From assembly GCF_026241135.1 (NCBI RefSeq), contig NZ_JAPFGA010000010.1:1-64000 (forward strand): a stretch of DNA of 64,000 bases, in the 5' to 3' direction. Under the pieces are notes generated by a model that saw only the letters and a list, made by a program, of their open reading frames with translations, was not told the origin of the DNA and made no database searches. The translations under genes were made by a program, and so were the position numbers. This DNA comes from Galbibacter kalidii. GTDB taxonomy: Bacteria > Bacteroidota > Bacteroidia > Flavobacteriales > Flavobacteriaceae. Below, piece after piece: positions 63,201 through 64,000 of this stretch (within the stretch, counting starts at the first letter, position 1; each line of letters begins with the position of its first letter).

Positions 63201-64000
63201 GGTGATGTCATTGATTGTGACATCAGTTATAATTACTTGAGTTACCTCATCTATTACAAAAGTCTGAGAAACTGTAGCTGCGGGATTAGTAAAATCATTA
63301 TTATCATCAGTAATTGTTACTGTATATTCCCCAGGGGAAAGCCCCTCTATTGTATGACTATCTCCCATTCCTTCTTCTAAAAATGGATTTCCATCTTTCA
63401 TCCATCTATATCCATAATTTGGGCCATTTGTTGTTTCTGAATAACCATCTTGTGGAGTTACAGTGATACTACCATCATTAACATCATAACAGCTGATTTG
63501 GGTGTCAGATGAACTTGCAATACTTATCTTAGTTGGAGCTGAAAAACTTACCCCTCCCTGTTCTATACTACAAGCACCACCATTATTGGTTACCCGAAGG
63601 GTATGATTTCCTTCGGGAATTTCACTTATCGTCACATAATTTGACGTATCGGTAAATTCAGGCACAACTGAATTACCATTGGTATCCAACAACTGATATG
63701 TAAATGGCCCTACACCGCTAACAGTTACCTGAACCTCCCCATTTGTTGCCCCTTCATAGGTGGGTTGTTGAGTGATATTAACACTTGTTATGTTCAACGG
63801 ATTGGAAACAGTTTCTATCTCAACAGTTTCCATATCCAGTGAAACACACTGAATTCCATCTTCCAAATTAATCCGAACATTGATGGTATGACTGCTCCCT
63901 TGGGGTAATCCTGTAAACACACTAGAATTCTGCCAAGTAACACCATTATCGATTGAATATTCGTATTCACCCGACTGAAAATCATCTCCCCCGGAAGCAG
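60237..64000 (-). CDS. Giant surface protein with SprB-type repeats and T9SS sorting domain (5' end outside window)
   Basis: The frame is open to the right edge, so at least 1254 residues are visible and the start is missing. About eleven to twelve SprB-like modules of 70-90 residues are stacked, each with the pattern 'C.g..dGsI.v.v.GGt.PY.Y.W..g......n.L..GnY.VtVtDanGC'. A PKD-like region (residues just before the end) and a type A T9SS C-terminal signal (FLIYPNPSNGVFDVSIEL ... VLETDHGNSVRKLIKG) close the protein. It is thus exported by type IX secretion and probably displayed on the surface as an adhesin, like SprB of gliding flavobacteria. Tandem DNA similarity makes the locus prone to recombination. 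Confidence 0.92.
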   Translation of the reverse strand, partial: ASGGDDFQSGEYEYSIDNGVTWQNSSVFTGLPQGSSHTINVRINLEDGIQCVSLDMETVEIETVSNPLNITSVNITQQPTYEGATNGEVQVTVSGVGPFTYQLLDTNGNSVVPEFTDTSNYVTISEIPEGNHTLRVTNNGGACSIEQGGVSFSAPTKISIASSSDTQISCYDVNDGSITVTPQDGYSETTNGPNYGYRWMKDGNPFLEEGMGDSHTIEGLSPGEYTVTITDDNNDFTNPAATVSQTFVIDEVTQVIITDVTINDITCNGARDGEINVTVSGGTGGYKYKLDGMNEFEEVGPSPFTIPIEVYTDNTTLIVSDTNGCEVTYEIPITVDEPFALEVYENPDAHIDNTIYGGNSGALEIQAEGGTLANGSDYTYSWEKDGAAYPGNTNTLSNLPAGSYQVTVTDENGCTGSLSAPIIITEPDELLITNIQPIHIKCNGFSTGSITVTAEGGIRPYHYEWEQDGNDQFTSVDSPVLDNIPAGNYRVTVTDESGSTASFTTEFIEITQPEAISLEAIVEDNLCYSDNQGSIDIAVSGGVSPYRYSWDNGAETEDIMNLTSGDYEVTITDSNDCEYTETITVGQPDGALVIEDSLVSNSTAYERNDGAIEITVTGGTAPYSYEWFSDNGFTSTEEDIANLAPGNYTLVVEDANAVEGGSNNCSIIKEFTITEPEQLLVDLEETFSLLCQGDNDGELFANVSGGVEAYQYEWYDVSDGTLIDQTTATLVDIKAGSYQVIITDANEATVTSEIHEMTEPDLLSVSLESKQDVLCYGDTTGSFDIGIFGGTAPYDIYWSNNATTEDVEQLGAGNYTVTVTDANGCWVEQEYLIENLYEPLEFANELVTHVSEYRGTDGAISVDIIGGLEPYDIIWTRTEDNSYVGNTSTISNLIHGNYHIEVTDANGCMITKTYEVTQPDIVEPTIIPPTCTDGCDGSISLLVNDGVGNYTYQWDSGATTSEISGLCAGSYKVVIEGYYDEIIERTYEVINPEPLIIDLGEDLTTLCVDQERILDATIDDAGATYQWGSDNGFSSTSSMITVNEVGIYTVTVTDSKGCIGIDSVEIKESDSVINAEFFVSSQVFVGERFTAIDVTNPLPDSIEWIVPEEAILVDQDQDQMELYFEAPGEYEVTMLTHVGECEAYQTKKILVLENDASIDGPNTETEREESYEEFLIYPNPSNGVFDVSIELKERGDISLKVFNLTSNTMMAHKTASGQTSYTVNFDISAVAPGMYAVVLETDHGNSVRKLIKG

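Overview
The window is chromosomal DNA from a member of the Bacteroidetes, most likely a Flavobacteriaceae. The evidence is a secreted giant protein with SprB-type repeats and a type IX secretion (T9SS) C-terminal sorting domain, three TonB-dependent receptors with flavobacterial neighbours, the DUF4270, DUF5689 and DUF5916 families, a separate atpD-atpC pair, the synteny glmS - DUF4270 - glycogen-synthase-like - panC - panD, few Shine-Dalgarno sites, and -7 promoter boxes of the TAnnTTTG type. No rRNA, tRNA, CRISPR array or prophage was seen. The genus cannot be named from this sequence.

Layout. 1-330 is the tail of a broken IS transposase. 766-5948 (minus) holds a rhamnogalacturonan-acetylesterase-like lipoprotein and a tight set (GntP/DsdX-type permease, RidA, D-serine dehydratase/D-threonine aldolase family enzyme, M19 dipeptidase) that reads as D-amino-acid uptake and breakdown. 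6192-7562 holds recX and a JmjC/cupin protein whose stop codons touch. 8006-13793 (minus) is a biotin operon, bioF-bioD-KAS-like synthase-bioB with bioA between bioD and the synthase. 14244-18562 holds an M61 peptidase and a DUF5916 protein. 18705-21811 holds a divergent pair, a membrane-anchored DNA-binding protein and a secreted LamG-like/DUF3471-like protein, bracketed by remnants of a small HTH gene. Then come atpD-atpC, a SGNH lipoprotein with a TonB receptor, glmS-DUF4270-GT5-like protein, panC-panD with a membrane protein, an esterase-like protein, a GH2 glycosidase, radA, an aldo/keto reductase, an OmpA lipoprotein, xth, a TonB receptor, glyS, a coiled-coil membrane protein, comF, a Big_5 lipoprotein and an omega-amidase. 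The right end holds a broken ParE-type toxin gene with its antitoxin, a divergent cluster (DUF5689/lamin-tail lipoprotein and TonB receptor against a secreted endonuclease/exonuclease/phosphatase) and the 3' end of the SprB-like adhesin gene, which runs off the window.

The intergenic regions are unusually rich in small palindromic and dispersed elements. Several have entered genes: bioF carries an in-frame hairpin, bioD takes its stop codon from a repeat, an esterase gene carries a 111-bp in-frame insertion with a 12-bp duplication inside its signal-peptide coding region, and the ParE toxin gene is split by a REP-bounded element containing a piece of a REP-associated transposase. One dispersed element occurs three times with compensating base changes in its stems. 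Four 33-nt palindromes share exact geometry but not sequence. The best candidates for less-described biology are the covarying element, the anchored-regulator/secreted-protein pair, the split ExeM-like nuclease/TonB cluster and the D-serine cluster.
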